Assembly (NCBI GenBank): GCA_033296885.1
Contig: MU863977.1
Span: 62,001-126,000, forward strand
Reading direction: 5' to 3'
DNA: 64,000 nucleotides
From: Triangularia verruculosa
Taxonomy: Eukaryota; Ascomycota; Sordariomycetes; Sordariales; Podosporaceae
The notes beneath the pieces were generated by a model. It was not told the DNA's origin. It searched no databases and saw only the letters and a list, made by a program, of their open reading frames with translations. Numbering within the stretch: position 1 is the first letter of the stretch; each line of letters starts with the position of its first letter. Below are positions 53,362 through 64,000 of the stretch, one piece after another. A program made the translations under genes and the position numbers.

Positions 53362-54356
53362 TGTTTTGTTGTTCTATGCCATCCTGGACTCTGTGAGATC
53401 ATGGACATCCATGCCAATGGGAAAGGCAGGTTAGGTTGTATGTAATGAGAGCGCAGGTCTTGGCTTCCCGATAAGATTAGATAAGGCCTTTTTCAACCCA
53501 GGGTTGCGGTGCTGACCTAAGCACCCAGGGATTCAAAATGTTCCTAGAGTGATTATTTATTCTATCATTCATTACATCAAAGCCCACGACGACGCCTATA
53601 CCGTATCATGTTACTCTTTGTTAGCACAGGTATCCATGGCAAGTGAGAGATTGCTGGGGCCCCTCGCCCACCATCTTGATAGCGTGGGGGTTCAATATCG
53701 ATGGTCAGGAGCAAACTCGGTGTTTCCTCTGCTCACCATCCCCATTTCGAGCATGTCGACTGAGTGGGATGCCCTGGAGTTGGTTCTCGCATCGCTCAGT
53801 CTTTTCGGCAATCCCTTAAGCGGACAGGCACGAGTGACGCCAGTGGCTATCACCGTCATTTGAATAATAATGGGCCTTGCGATGTCGTGATCGGGACCCC
53901 TGTAGTTGCATAACGCAGCGCGGCGAGATGTTCCCCCTTTGCCCAATAACAGAGGCGGGTAGCACATGTCGCCATAGTAGCGGGAATGTGGCAATGACTT
54001 CAAGACTTGTCGTTGCGATGTCTAGAATCCGGGTTTGCAGTCCGCTGCTTCTGGTAGACCATGGCCAGTACCATTCTCCATGCAGAACAACGATCGCCTT
54101 TGACAAATCCAACCCAAATCTGAATAGGAGAGCGGTTTGGGACCCATGAGCCTGGCATGAGTTCCCCACGGTGCTTGCAGCTATTAAAGAAGAGTACGCG
54201 GTCTGGTTGGGATTTGACGGTTTGCTCCTTGGGGTCATCTCTTGTCTCACAAGCTGCCTACCTACCTTACGGCACATAAGTGTGGTACACCTTGTTCGCC
54301 GAGAACTCTGACCACCTCCAAGAACAGTCACCCTCAGCCCTACGCAGGCAATTATC
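53362..54356. promoter_or_regulatory. divergent promoter region, PLD gene/Dal5-type permease
   Basis: About 1 kb between divergent starts, with AT-rich stretches near 53530-53590. No specific element or gene recognised. Confidence 0.45.
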
Positions 54357-56193
54357 ATGACGGCCAAGCTCTCGGCAGGTGCCCAGACGGCGCCACCCAC
54401 GGCTAGTCAGTCAGACCAGCCTGATGACCGGAGCCTTGAGAAGACGAGAGCAGAGCAGGATCCCGCGTCGTCGGCCTCGGCATCCATTGATGTCGAGCAT
54501 AGCGAGGTGGATGAAAAGTCGCTGCTGCGCAAAATCGACTGGCGCCTCTTGCCCGCTGTCGGGGTGCTGTATCTGCTCTCCTTCCTCGACCGCAGCAATG
54601 TCGGCAACGCGCGAATTGAGGGCCTCACGGGCGACCTCAGCATGACAGGCAACCAGTACCTCACCGGCCTGACGCTGTACTTTGTAGGCTACGTCATCTT
54701 CGAGGTGAGTACCTACTCGACGCCGAGATATCGAGCCGAACATGTGGCCCCATGCTGACAAGAGGGGCTACCCTAGGTTCCTTGCAATATCATCCTCAAG
54801 CGGACCACCCCCAGGTTCTGGCTGCCAACGCTGACAATCCTGTGGGGTATCGTAGCCACGTTGATGGGCATCGTTCAGAATCTGACGGGATTCTTCATTG
54901 CTCGCTTTTTTTTGGGTGTGACCGAGTCGGGTCTTTTCCCGGGCGTCGTGTACTACTTCTCCATGTGGTATAAGCGGCGCGAACGACAGTTTCGTATCTC
55001 GCTTTTCTTCAGTGCCGCCGCTCTGGCCGGTTCTTTCGGCGGCATCTTGGCCTATGTGAGTGTGTTCCATCGACAGCACGGTAAATCAACCACTGACAAA
55101 CTGTTTGCCCGCAGGGAATTGGACACATGAGAGGGATCGTATGGGAGAACGGTTGGCGATGGATCTTCATCCTCGTAAGTCGACCAATCCGCCGCCGATA
55201 TCTTGACTGACGTTAGGACAATAAACAGGAGGGCATTGCTACCGTCGTGGTTGCTGTCTTTGCGTACTGGTTCATTTACAACTACCCGGACACGGCCGAG
55301 TTCCTGACGGACAAGGAGCGGAGCTTTATTCGGAACCGTCTCGCAGCTGACAGCGATGCCACCCACGACGAGCGCTTCACTTGGGGGAACGTTGCCAAGG
55401 CACTCAGGGACCCAAAGTGCTGGCTGTACGGCCTCAGTTTCCACACTATGAGCCTGCCACTGTACACATTCTCTCTGTTTCTGGTATGTCAGCCTGTGCA
55501 CTCTGATCCGGGCTATGGGGGACATGGCCTGGCAGTTTGTGAATAGTCGAACGGGGTTGAAGATGAAAAGATGCTGACAAGACTGGAACTTTGTCCCGGT
55601 AGCCGTCCATCATCAGAGATCTTGGCTACACCGCAGCCAACGCCCAGCTTTTGACCATTCCTCCCTATGCTTTTGCCTTCATTACGACTCTGACGGTGGC
55701 AACGTTTTCCGAAAAGTACGGACAGCGTGCCATTCCGCTCATCGGGTCGGCATCATTTGCCATGATAGGCTACATCATCCTGCTGGCCAACACGGACCCA
55801 AAGAGCCGGCCGGGGATCTCGTACACGGGAACCTTCTTCGCCGCCGGGGGCATCTACCCGGCTACAGCTCTGGCGCTGTCGTGGCCGGCCATCAACGTAT
55901 CGGGGCAGACGAAGCGCGCCGTGGCCAATGGCATGCAGATCAGCATTGGAAATCTCGGGGCTGTGTTGGGAACGCAGCTTTATCGCGCAAACGACGGACC
56001 CCGGTACATTGTCGGACACAGCTTTGCGCTGTGCTATCTGTTTGGAAACATTGTGGTGTCTCTGATTCTGTACCTGATTTTGAAGAGGGAAAACACCAGA
56101 CGGGACGGCATCACGGCCGAGATCAAGGAAGTAGGCGAGTTGCATGGCGACTGGGATGGCGACGACGACGCGCGGTGGCGATTCCAATATTGA
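54357..56193 (+). CDS. MFS permease, Dal5/allantoate (anion:cation symporter) family
   Basis: Five exons (54357-54704, 54777-55055, 55115-55174, 55229-55483, 55603-56193), all phase 0 junctions, give 510 aa. The family signature LYLLSFLDRSNVGNARIEGL lies after a 60-residue polar N-terminus. It is followed by FVGYVIFEVPCNIILKR, GFFIARFFLGVTESGLFPGV and the second-half blocks GYTAANAQLLTIPPYAFAFI and NVSGQTKRAVANGMQI. Family members import allantoate, nicotinate, pantothenate, biotin or related organic anions; the substrate cannot be chosen from sequence. It is a plasma-membrane protein with 12 helices. It is divergent from the PLD-family gene. Confidence 0.9.
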
Positions 56194-57142
56194 TTGATTC
56201 TTGATTGGTACCACAAGACATGTAGTGTATGCATTTACATACATTGAAAGGGGGTTCAGGGGTAACGAGACGGCAAGGGACCAGGGTTGTGCATTGTCCA
56301 CGGTGGGGATCGCCAAGCCCAGCCCCAGGTTCTGTAGTAGTGGACAACCAAGACACGCCGTTTGGGCGGGTAAAAAACCTTCATCTGAAACAAGCTTTGC
56401 AGTCCTGGAATTGAGTTCGTCCCGTGTGGGTGGTGCCGGCCGATCACTTTGACAATTCGAATTGGGTCGATTTGATGATTTATTTTTGAATTCTCCCATC
56501 GCAAAAAGAAAGAGAAGGGCCGCTCGAGTGCCGTGGGGCACAGCACAGGATTGTATCGGCCAGTCAGACAGACAGACAGTCCTGAAAGCCGCCAACACGT
56601 GTCCCTGCCAGGGCTTTCCGCATCGGGAAGCGGCTGGTCCAAGCGCCCCCCCCCAAAAGATGGGATGGCACCGATGAATGGATCAGTTTCAGAAAGCTTC
56701 AGACGGTCCAGAGCATGCAGAACACTGCCACGCCCAGGGTAACCCAGGGCCACTCCAGCCAACCCCTGCCGCGGCCCAGCACCAACCCCTGCCATGGGTG
56801 TGCTTCAAGGGAGCTGACGGCAGGAAGGTGCTCGCTGGTAGGTGAGGTGCCATCTGAATTGACGGGATGCAATCATCGATCGTGTCGTAATTATCTGACA
56901 TTGGATCCCTTCAAGTTCCATCGTGTACCTGTTTCCAGTATCCTATCTCCGTCCCCGATCACCCCCTTTTTCTCCCCTTCTTTTTTCTTTCTTTCCTCCT
57001 TTCTTTCTCTTTATCCAACCGTCAAAGAACACGGACGGTCACGCCCACGCCCACGCCTCCCTACAACGGCCTCAACCTCAATTACTCGATTCCAATCGTC
57101 GACCCGGTCCACTATTGTTGCCCAGCGACAAACCCACCCACC
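56194..57142. other. intergenic region, promoter of bestrophin-like gene
   Basis: 950 nt. A pyrimidine-rich (CT) tract at about 56955-57020 is typical of fungal promoters near transcription starts. It also contains the 3' flank of the permease gene. No gene seen. Confidence 0.55.
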
Positions 57143-58874
57143 ATGTCCGACGAAGGACCTGCTGTCGGCGCCCCAGCTGCTCCTGTAGCCGAAGCTGGAG
57201 GGGCTTCAGGCCATGGCCAAGGCGGTCCTCACAACGATAGGGAGACAAGACCGAAACGCATCAGCACCCACAGCCCCGTGATAGAAGACATTGCGTCGCT
57301 CACCTCGCCTCGGCTCTTCACTCCAAATCCCTTCAGTCGCAAGAATACGTCTCTTGACATTGATGACTACTTTGTAAGCGTCCTCTGACTGGACCCCCAC
57401 CCCCCGAAACATCGAGAGAGATCTGGACGACTGATAGTGTCCCCGTTAGACCGGTCCCCGCGATATCCAAAAGCACTCCAAATGGCCCATCTTTCTCCAG
57501 ATGCACGGCAGCATCTTGCCTAAGATGATCCTGCCTTTGCTCGCTATTGGCGCCTGGACGTCTCTGATTACCGCCCTTAGTATGAAGGTGTATATGCGTA
57601 GGTCTTCCACGATGCTTGGTCTGCAGAGTTGAGCAAAACTGACGCTGCGTCTGTCCGCTATTTTAGTCGGGATCAACAGCATTCTCCTGACCGTGCTCGG
57701 TTTCGTCGTCGGTTTGAGCTTGTCGTTCCGTAGCTCTACGGCCTACGAGCGCTACAACGAAGGAAGAAAGTACTGGGCGCAGCTGATCCTGGCGACGCAG
57801 AACCTGGGCCGAGTCTACTGGGTGCATGCGGGTGGGCGTAAAGATGTGCCCGAGGAGAAGAAGGAGCAGGTCAAACGTCGAGAAGTACTGGAGAGGCTGT
57901 AGGTTCCCGCCCCCACAAGCAAGTCCAAGATGTCGGTCGGGCTGACCTTTGATGTGATGGCCAGCACCGCCATGAATCTTCTGGTAGCGTTCGCTGTTGC
58001 GCTCAAGCACAAGCTCCGCTTCGAACCCTACACGTGCTACGAAGACATTTCGAGCCTCATCTCGCACCTAGACACGTTTGCCAAGGTGGCCACCGAGGAG
58101 GATCCCCATAATGCCCACCTCACCTTCAAGCGTCCAAGCTTCTTCAAGAGCGTGGGTGAGTATTTGGGCGTGTCGTTTGCAGAGAGCAACCCGCGCAAGT
58201 CTCTTAAGAAGGCCGCCCTCCCCTTGGGCAACCTCCCGCTCGAGATCCTGTCGTACCTGGCCGCCTTCACCGACGAGCTCGCCCTCAGCGGCCGCCTTCC
58301 CATCGTCATGCACCAAACCATGGCCTACAACAACATCATGTCGCTTAATGACGTGCTGACGGGCACCGAAAGAGTGCTCACCACGCCGCTTCCCATCGCC
58401 TACTCGATCGCCATTGCCCAAATCACTTGGGTCTATATCCTGTTGCTGCCCTTCCAGCTGGTCAGGGTGCTGGAGTGGATTACGATTCCTGCCACAGTTG
58501 CCGCTGCGTATATCATCCTGGGCATTCTGTTCATCGGCCGCGAAATCGAGAATCCATTCGGGCACGACGTCAACGACCTGCCCCTCGAGGCCTACGCTGC
58601 CCAGGTAGCCGCCGAGATGGACGTGATTGCCAGCCGGCCCGTCCGCCCGAGTTACGAGTGGATGGAATCCAAGGACAATCACGTCCTGTGGCCTCTGTCC
58701 AACTCGGGCTGGCCCGTGTGGATGAACCGCCCCGAGGAAAAGATTCACGAGGCCGTCAATCACAAGGTCCTAGCCACCTTTCACAGTAAACGTGCTAAGG
58801 AGGAAGAGATTGCTCAGGGGAATGTGCACTCGGAAAAGAATGGCCACAAGAAGGTCAGCGTAGAGGCCGTGTAG
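57143..58874 (+). CDS. bestrophin-like (UPF0187/RFP-TM) anion channel
   Basis: Four exons (57143-57373, 57450-57597, 57667-57898, 57965-58874) join in phase to 506 aa. Bestrophin-fold blocks are visible: GSILPKMILPLLAIGAWTSL, then the pore/helix region LGFVVGLSLSFRSSTAYERY with NEGRKYWAQLI, the RLTAMNLLVAFAVALKHKLR segment, and the late block ILGILFIGREIENPFGHDVN with the signature EIENPFG. Fungal and bacterial relatives form pentameric chloride or anion channels in the plasma or an internal membrane. The N-terminal 60 residues are disordered. The DLPLEAY phrase follows the pore domain as in family members. Substrate anion not determined by sequence. Confidence 0.9.
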
Positions 58875-59279
58875 AAACTGGGTAAGGGGCGGGTTGGATA
58901 GACGTGTTCAGTTGTTAAAAAGGAAGAAGAGACATGGTGGAAGCTGGTGCAGGGTCGGGGAAAATGATCTGGCCAGGAAGGAAAAGTATGTAAAATAATG
59001 CATGGAACGGCGTCGAGCTTGTTGGGTTTTGGCTTCACCTCTTCTCGGTTTCCTTTTTTCTTTTCCTTTTTTTTGGTAATCTCGTACTCGGGTGGTAGAA
59101 TTGGTTTAGTTTGACAGTCATATATGCATACATAGGCAAATGAGTCAAGTAGAAGCTTACGAGATGCAGCCTCTTAGCCTCGTAGGAATCAGCTGGCCTG
59201 CGCCGGCTTCTACAAGCTCCCGCCATTTTTGTTGTCATCTAGATCATAGCAAATGATTGTGTCACTCCCATCTCGCCGT
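58875..59279. other. convergent intergenic region
   Basis: 405 nt between convergent 3' ends, with T-rich stretches near 59051-59075 that could belong to either polyadenylation region. No gene. Confidence 0.55.
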
Positions 59280-60693
59280 TTAACGATGGGGCAACGTGAG
59301 AGCCATCTCTTTCATGTCCCGATCCTGCTTGTACTCGGAGATGCCGTGCTTGCCGGCGACATGACTGATCAGTGCCTCCTCTGTCCTACACAGAGTGTCT
59401 TGGTCGCGATGGCAGAAGCAAAGATAACAAGCGTACTCCGAATCTGGTCGGTGACACTTTGCTACAAATCGCGGCGTCAGGATGAAAGATCGCGTCTCAA
59501 CCTTTCCGTCGTGGTCATCGTAGCGGCTCCCCCGTGAGGATGACCTTCCTCGACGTTCCCAGTCACGATCTCGACCTCTGTCACGAACGACCACCTCCTT
59601 TTCGATTCGCCAAGATGATTGGCCACCGTCTCGCTCATCCGGTGGACCTTTCAACGAGATACCGCACGCTGGGCAGATGGTGTGGAGCAGCCTAGGGGAT
59701 GGGCCACGCTGCAGGTCTACAGCATACGGGCAGAATAGCGGGCCTTTTGAGTTAATGCCACTCCGGTTTTCGTCGTGATATACGCTGGAGGGTGCTGGTG
59801 GCGGAGGCAGCGCTTTTCGTGCAGGCGGATAATCCCGGTCACCTCCATTTGCCAGATCCCCTCGAAGAGAGGGTGTGGAGGATGTGCGGCGGATTGGTGC
59901 TCCGGGCCTTGGGCCTCGTCGAGGGATGGGGCCTGACTGGAGAAAACGCTGGTACTGATCTTGGAGGGCGCGAATGCTGCCTTCACGTGCAAACTCGGAC
60001 GTGTTGTAAAGCCTGCCCAAATCTGGCGGCTGGCCGGTGAGGAGGGCTTCCTCCAAGAGTTTGATAACGGTGCTTTGGAGGACAATAATATGGCTTTGCA
60101 GCTGGGTTTGGGCTACCACTGTTGTGTTCAGGTACGTCAGCACTCAAGTCTCACGGCTATTGCGCAGTCAGCGGCAGAGGTTCTTACAGTCACCCTGGGC
60201 AAACCTTTGCCCCATGGTATTGTAGAAGCGGTCATACTCTCGCTGAATGCTTGGACCTCCATGTTGAAGAGAGCGTCGAAGGTGTCGATCATTTGCCTTG
60301 CGTTGTCCGCCGTGATCATCATCATCACCATCATCATCATCATTGTCATCGCCGTCATCAGTATCCTCCCCTCTTTGTCTCCGTTTCCTCTTTTCTTGCT
60401 CCTCCTTGAGCTTAGCCCTCTCTCCCTCGGCCGTGTTCAGGCGCGTCTCGAGCTCTTTGATCCGTTTATTTTGGCCCTTGTCTCGCTTTCTTTGATGGCG
60501 TTGCTCAACCAAACGGTCGTAAAGGTTGATACCAGTGATAAAGGTGCCTGCAATGGTTGAGATGAGGGTTGCGAGGACGAATGCTTGCTGTAGCTGCCGT
60601 CAGTTTCATGGCCCGATCAAGTTGACCAGATGAAGTGAGATGCTCTTCTCTCACCTTCAACTCCTTCTTCTCCGCCAGATTAGCAGCGTCCAT
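59280..60693 (-). CDS. hypothetical protein with N-terminal membrane helix, acidic coiled coil and C-terminal CxxC/H motif
   Basis: Three exons: 60655-60693, then from 60587 to about 60190, and from about 60150 or 60120 down to 59280. The second intron has two possible acceptors (45 or 75 nt), so the length is about 450-460 aa. The N-terminus MDAANLAEKKELK is followed by a probable membrane segment QAFVLATLISTIAGTFITGI. A charged coiled coil (RIKELETRLNTAEGERAKLK) and an Asp-rich run encoded by an ATC repeat come next, then a Pro/Arg-rich linker. The C-terminal block YACYLCFCHRDQDTLCRTEE ... ISHVAGKHG resembles a C2H2-type zinc finger. Not recognised as a named family. Confidence 0.65.
60318..60350. 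repeat. (ATC)n repeat encoding Asp-rich run
   Basis: Imperfect ATC/ACC trinucleotide repeat on the plus strand, coding for the Asp/His-rich stretch of the minus-strand protein. Confidence 0.8.
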
Positions 60694-61522
60694 GGCTGCT
60701 GCTCGTCGGTTGGTTAGGGTTTGTCGTCAGAAAAGTGACTGTGTCTACACACTTCACAACGTGAACGGGTGAGAGGGGGGCACGGGGGTTTATCAATTAA
60801 GAATAAAGTCGGCGATCGGATCGACATGCAATACGGCCCAAATACCGACCCCATGTCCCTAGACAGCATCCCGCAACCCCCCCTCGACATCATCCCGCAT
60901 GAGCTGTCTCGGCTGCCGTGAAGAAACACGACGTTGCTGCCCATGACATCATTGTTGCTGTCGAGGTCCCTGCAATTGGCTGCTGGACATGATTGGACGG
61001 GTGAACGCAGATCATGTAGCGCGGGAGTTGGGGTTGCAAGCTTGGCAGGATTCGGATCAGGTCGAGAAGCTTGAGTGTCGGTTCCATCCGAAGAGCCCAG
61101 CAGCACATGCAGGCCTTAGGTGTGACTGGAAAGCCGGTAAGCCGCTTTGAAGACGCTGCCAGCAGTCAGCAGGTCAAGCAACGGTTTGCATGATGATGAC
61201 GATGCTGCGTCGTCTTTAGAGTGCTCCGTAGCAACAACAGAATGTCACGGCATTGACTCGGGGTTTGATGGGGAAATGCCGAAATGGTGGGCCATTGGCG
61301 GCAGTGGCTCGTGCACTCTGTCTAGTGCACACTATACCGCGCAGTGCCAGTGTAAACGGCCCGCCACCAGCTGAAGGCCCAACAAGTGTCAGTCCAATCT
61401 AGGGGTGCCCTTCCTCACAGCGCGTCCCGGTCGACTGACAACGGATTGAGCTGAGCTGCCCCAGCTGTGACGACCATCGACAGACGCTTCCCTCCTCCCC
61501 CTCCCCCCCCTCGCCAGCCACG
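60694..61522. other. divergent intergenic region, membrane protein gene/AP-2 mu
   Basis: 829 nt containing two promoters. A C-rich tract at 61490-61510 lies directly before the AP-2 mu ATG. No gene recognised. Confidence 0.5.
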
Positions 61523-62976
61523 ATGCTGTCTGGAATTCTCATCTTCAATCAGAAGGGCGAGAACCTGATTTTCCGCGCCTTTCGCAACGACTGCCGTCCC
61601 CGTCTCGCCGATGTCTTTCGCATCCAGGTCATCAGCAACGCGCAGGTCCGCTCGCCCATCCTGACGCTCGGCAGCACCACCTTCAGCCATGTCAAGCACG
61701 AGAACATCTACCTGGTGGCCATCACCAAGAGCAACGCCAATGCCGCCCTCGTCTTTGAGTTTCTCTACCGTCTGATCCAGCTCGGCCGCGGCTACTTTGC
61801 CAAGTTCGACGAGGAGGCTGTCAAAAACAACTTTGTCCTGGTCTACGAGCTCCTGGATGGTGTGTATCCTCGTCTCCCTTGTCTACCTTGGCCTCCAAAG
61901 ACACCGCTAACAGTTGCGCCCCCGTCTGTGCAGAAATCATCGACTTTGGCTATCCCCAAAACACCGAAACCGACACGCTCAAGATGTACATCACCACCGA
62001 GGGTGTCAGGTCGGAGCGCGCCGTCGAGGACTCGGCCAAGATCACCATGCAGGCCACGGGTGCGCTCTCGTGGCGCAAGGCTGATGTCAAGTACCGCAAG
62101 AACGAGGCCTTTGTCGATGTCATTGAAGATGTGAACCTGCTGATGAGCGCAACCGGCTCCGTGCTCCGAGCCGACGTCACCGGCCAGATCATTATGCGCG
62201 CCTATTTGAGCGGAACGCCCGAGTGCAAGTTTGGACTCAACGACCGGCTGCTTCTCGACAACGACGGCATGCAGACTCTGCCGAGCGGAAACAGGCAGGG
62301 GAGCAAGGCAACCAAGGCAGCTGCTGGCAGCGTGACACTCGAGGACTGCCAGTTCCACCAGTGCGTCAAGCTGGGCAAGTTTGACAGCGACCGCATCATC
62401 TCGTTTGTGCCGCCCGATGGCGAGTTTGAGCTGATGCGCTACCGTGCCACCGAAAACGTCAACCTGCCCTTCAAGGTCCATGCCATTGTCAACGAGGTCG
62501 GCAAGACAAAGGTCGAGTACAGCATCGGCGTTCGCGCCAACTTTGGCTCCAAGCTCTTTGCAACCAACGTTGTTGTCCGCATCCCGACCCCGCTCAATAC
62601 GGCTAGGATCACGGAGCGGTGCACCCAGGGAAAGGCAAAGTACGAGCCATCCGAGAACAACATTGTGTGGAAAATCGGGCGCTTTACCGGCCAGAGCGAG
62701 TTTGTGCTGAGCGCCGAGGCTGAGCTGACCAGCATGACGAACCAGAAAGCCTGGAGCCGGCCGCCGCTGAGCATGAGCTTCAGTCTACTGATGTTTACCA
62801 GCTCCGGGTTGTTGGTCCGGTATCTGAAAGTGTTTGAGAAGAGCAACTACTCGAGTGTGAAGTGGGTGAGATACATGACAAGAGCCGGGAGCTACGAGAT
62901 CAGGTAAGCTTGCAAACCCTCGGTCGGGCTAGGTTGGGGGAGCTGGTGACGCTAACACCGCCACACTAGGTTTTAA
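61523..62976 (+). CDS. apm4: AP-2 complex subunit mu
   Basis: Medium chain of the endocytic clathrin adaptor AP-2, which binds tyrosine cargo motifs and phosphoinositide at the plasma membrane. Exons 61523-61859, 61934-62903 and 62970-62976 join in phase to 437 aa. The start MLSGILIFNQKGENLIFRAF and the strand FSHVKHENIYLVAITKSNAN mark the longin domain; EIIDFGYPQNTETDTLKMYI marks the AP-2 linker. The mu-homology domain includes WRKADVKYRKNEAFVDVIED and FVPPDGEFELMRYRATENV, and ends KWVRYMTRAGSYEIRF. The last coding exon is only 7 nt, supplying the final Phe and the stop. The MLSGI start and the QxTxTDxL linker separate it from AP-1 mu at 38062. Confidence 0.95.
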
Positions 62977-63553
62977 TCCGTTTGCATGTTTCGTGTATTT
63001 TTTTTGGGGCGTGCCCAGATATCTGCAAGATCTATCTTGGTTTGGGGCCCTGCATTGCATAGCACTGGTGTTCAGTGGCGTTTGGCTATTTCAAAAAGCA
63101 TACAAGGATTAATGATATACATCTTGATCGGTAATGGGAAGAAAGACAGATAGAGAAACCTCGTTTCACCCCGTGGCAGACTAGGACATGGCAGCCACGC
63201 CAGCAATTCTGCGCAACGGAACTTTGATGTCTCCTCGGATTCACGTACACGATCCCATCCGCTGTTGCGAGTACATGTGCCACTTCTGGAACGTAGCCGA
63301 CGGGATGGGCTCCAGAGCTGACGAGGTAGAGGCGCCCGTCTTGGTCCCTTCTCTGGTCTCCACAACTCTTATTCTTGATGGCTTGCGGGCACACGCCTTG
63401 TTTGCGAACTTGCGGACTTCCGGCCAACCTTGATCCCTCATCACCACTCGGCTTTCCTCTTTCTTGCTTCGCTGGACATCACTTTGACAACTGCCTCTAT
63501 CTTCTGACCTCGATCTCGTCGACGGCTTGAGCGGAACGCCACTCGCTTCGATC
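62977..63553. other. intergenic region, promoter of CRH-type gene
   Basis: 577 nt between co-oriented genes, with no recognisable gene. It presumably holds the AP-2 mu 3' end and the promoter of the wall enzyme gene. Confidence 0.5.
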
Positions 63554-64000
63554 ATGTCCTGCTTCTTCTCCTCATCGTGGCCTCGTTCGCTGCTAGGTGC
63601 CGTAGCCTTGTGCGCCTTGGCTACCGCCCAAACGTATACAAGCTGCAACCCCACGGCCAGTGAGTAGATAGCCCTTGACTTTCTGCAGATCGGTGTGGAA
63701 ACCAAGTCTGTCGATAGCAACTGACAAGATCGCACGCAGAGAGCTGCCCTCCAGACGTTGGCCTACCCGTGCCCGGCTACAGCATTGACTTCCGCAATGG
63801 TCCGGATAATACCCACTGGTCCTCCGTCGGCACAGGCTCAGTCACGTACACGCCCAACCTCGGAGCTGCCTTCACTATAAACAAGAAGGGCGATTCACCC
63901 ACCATGGAAACGTCATGGTACTTCTTCTTCGGTCGCGCCGAGGTGCACATGAGGGCAGCCAGCGGCACGGGCATCGTCAGCTGCGTGGTTCTTGAGTCAG
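63554..64000 (+). CDS. GH16 CRH-type cell-wall transglycosidase, 5' part
   Basis: Partial gene, cut by the window end after about 122 codons. Exons 63554-63659 and 63740 onwards join in phase. A signal peptide (RSLLGAVALCALATAQTYTS) is followed by the CRH-family start CNPTAKSCPPDVGL, then YSIDFRNGPDN, VTYTPNLGAAFTINKKGDSP and the strand SWYFFFGRAEVHMRAASGTG with GIVSCVVLES, which directly precedes the catalytic DEIDxE motif lying beyond the window. In yeasts and moulds such enzymes cross-link chitin to beta-glucan and are GPI-anchored; the anchor cannot be seen here. Confidence 0.9.

Noticed and set aside
60714..61106. 130-codon minus-strand frame upstream of the membrane/zinc-finger gene
   Set aside because: No motif, low-bias composition and overlap with the divergent promoter region.

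Overview
The window is nuclear DNA of a filamentous ascomycete, most likely order Sordariales and family Chaetomiaceae. Genes carry short (about 45-80 nt) GT-AG introns and coding regions are GC-rich. Several families are fungus-specific (Zn2Cys6 regulator, OPI1, CRH wall enzyme, DUF8021-like secreted protein). The GH6 cellobiohydrolase closely resembles the Thermothelomyces/Humicola enzymes as I remember them. I reconstructed gene models by hand from reading frames, splice sites and family motifs. Most give consistent phases at every junction.

Layout. (1) 0.9-18.8 kb looks like a catabolic neighbourhood. It holds an alpha-glucoside-type sugar porter, a divergent Zn2Cys6 regulator, a myo-inositol oxygenase, then seven tightly packed enzyme genes in mirrored order: beta-hydroxyacid dehydrogenase, metallo-beta-lactamase-fold lactonase-like hydrolase, Zn alcohol dehydrogenase, carboxymuconolactone decarboxylase (CMD), two-domain CMD, second hydrolase, second dehydrogenase. 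This is the best candidate for an undescribed system: transporter, regulator and a duplicated lactone/hydroxyacid pathway. (2) 19-28 kb holds a BTB-domain scaffold, a small membrane-protein-like ORF, a MYND-finger gene with two apparent frame breaks, tRNA-Ser(GCU), a disordered conserved protein and a tubulin-tyrosine-ligase-like protein. (3) 28-34.7 kb is gene-poor, with an ankyrin-like relic and one spliced orphan gene. (4) 34.8-48.8 kb holds a molybdenum-cofactor-sulfurase-like PLP enzyme, a secreted DUF8021-like protein, AP-1 mu, the OPI1 repressor, a Pro/Gln-rich protein and a coiled-coil protein. (5) 49-64 kb holds cellobiohydrolase Cel6A, a phospholipase-D-family protein, a Dal5-type permease, a bestrophin-like channel, a membrane/zinc-finger protein, AP-2 mu and the start of a CRH-type GH16 wall transglycosidase cut by the window end.

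How the genes work together. The AP-1 and AP-2 mu chains serve trans-Golgi and plasma-membrane clathrin sorting respectively. Cel6A and CRH act outside the plasma membrane. MIOX and OPI1 both concern inositol but lie 32 kb apart and need not be linked. The proposed cluster would import a glycoside or sugar-like compound, oxidise it, open a lactone ring and further oxidise or decarboxylate the product; the substrate is unknown. No virus, transposon, CRISPR array or obvious secondary-metabolite backbone gene was seen.
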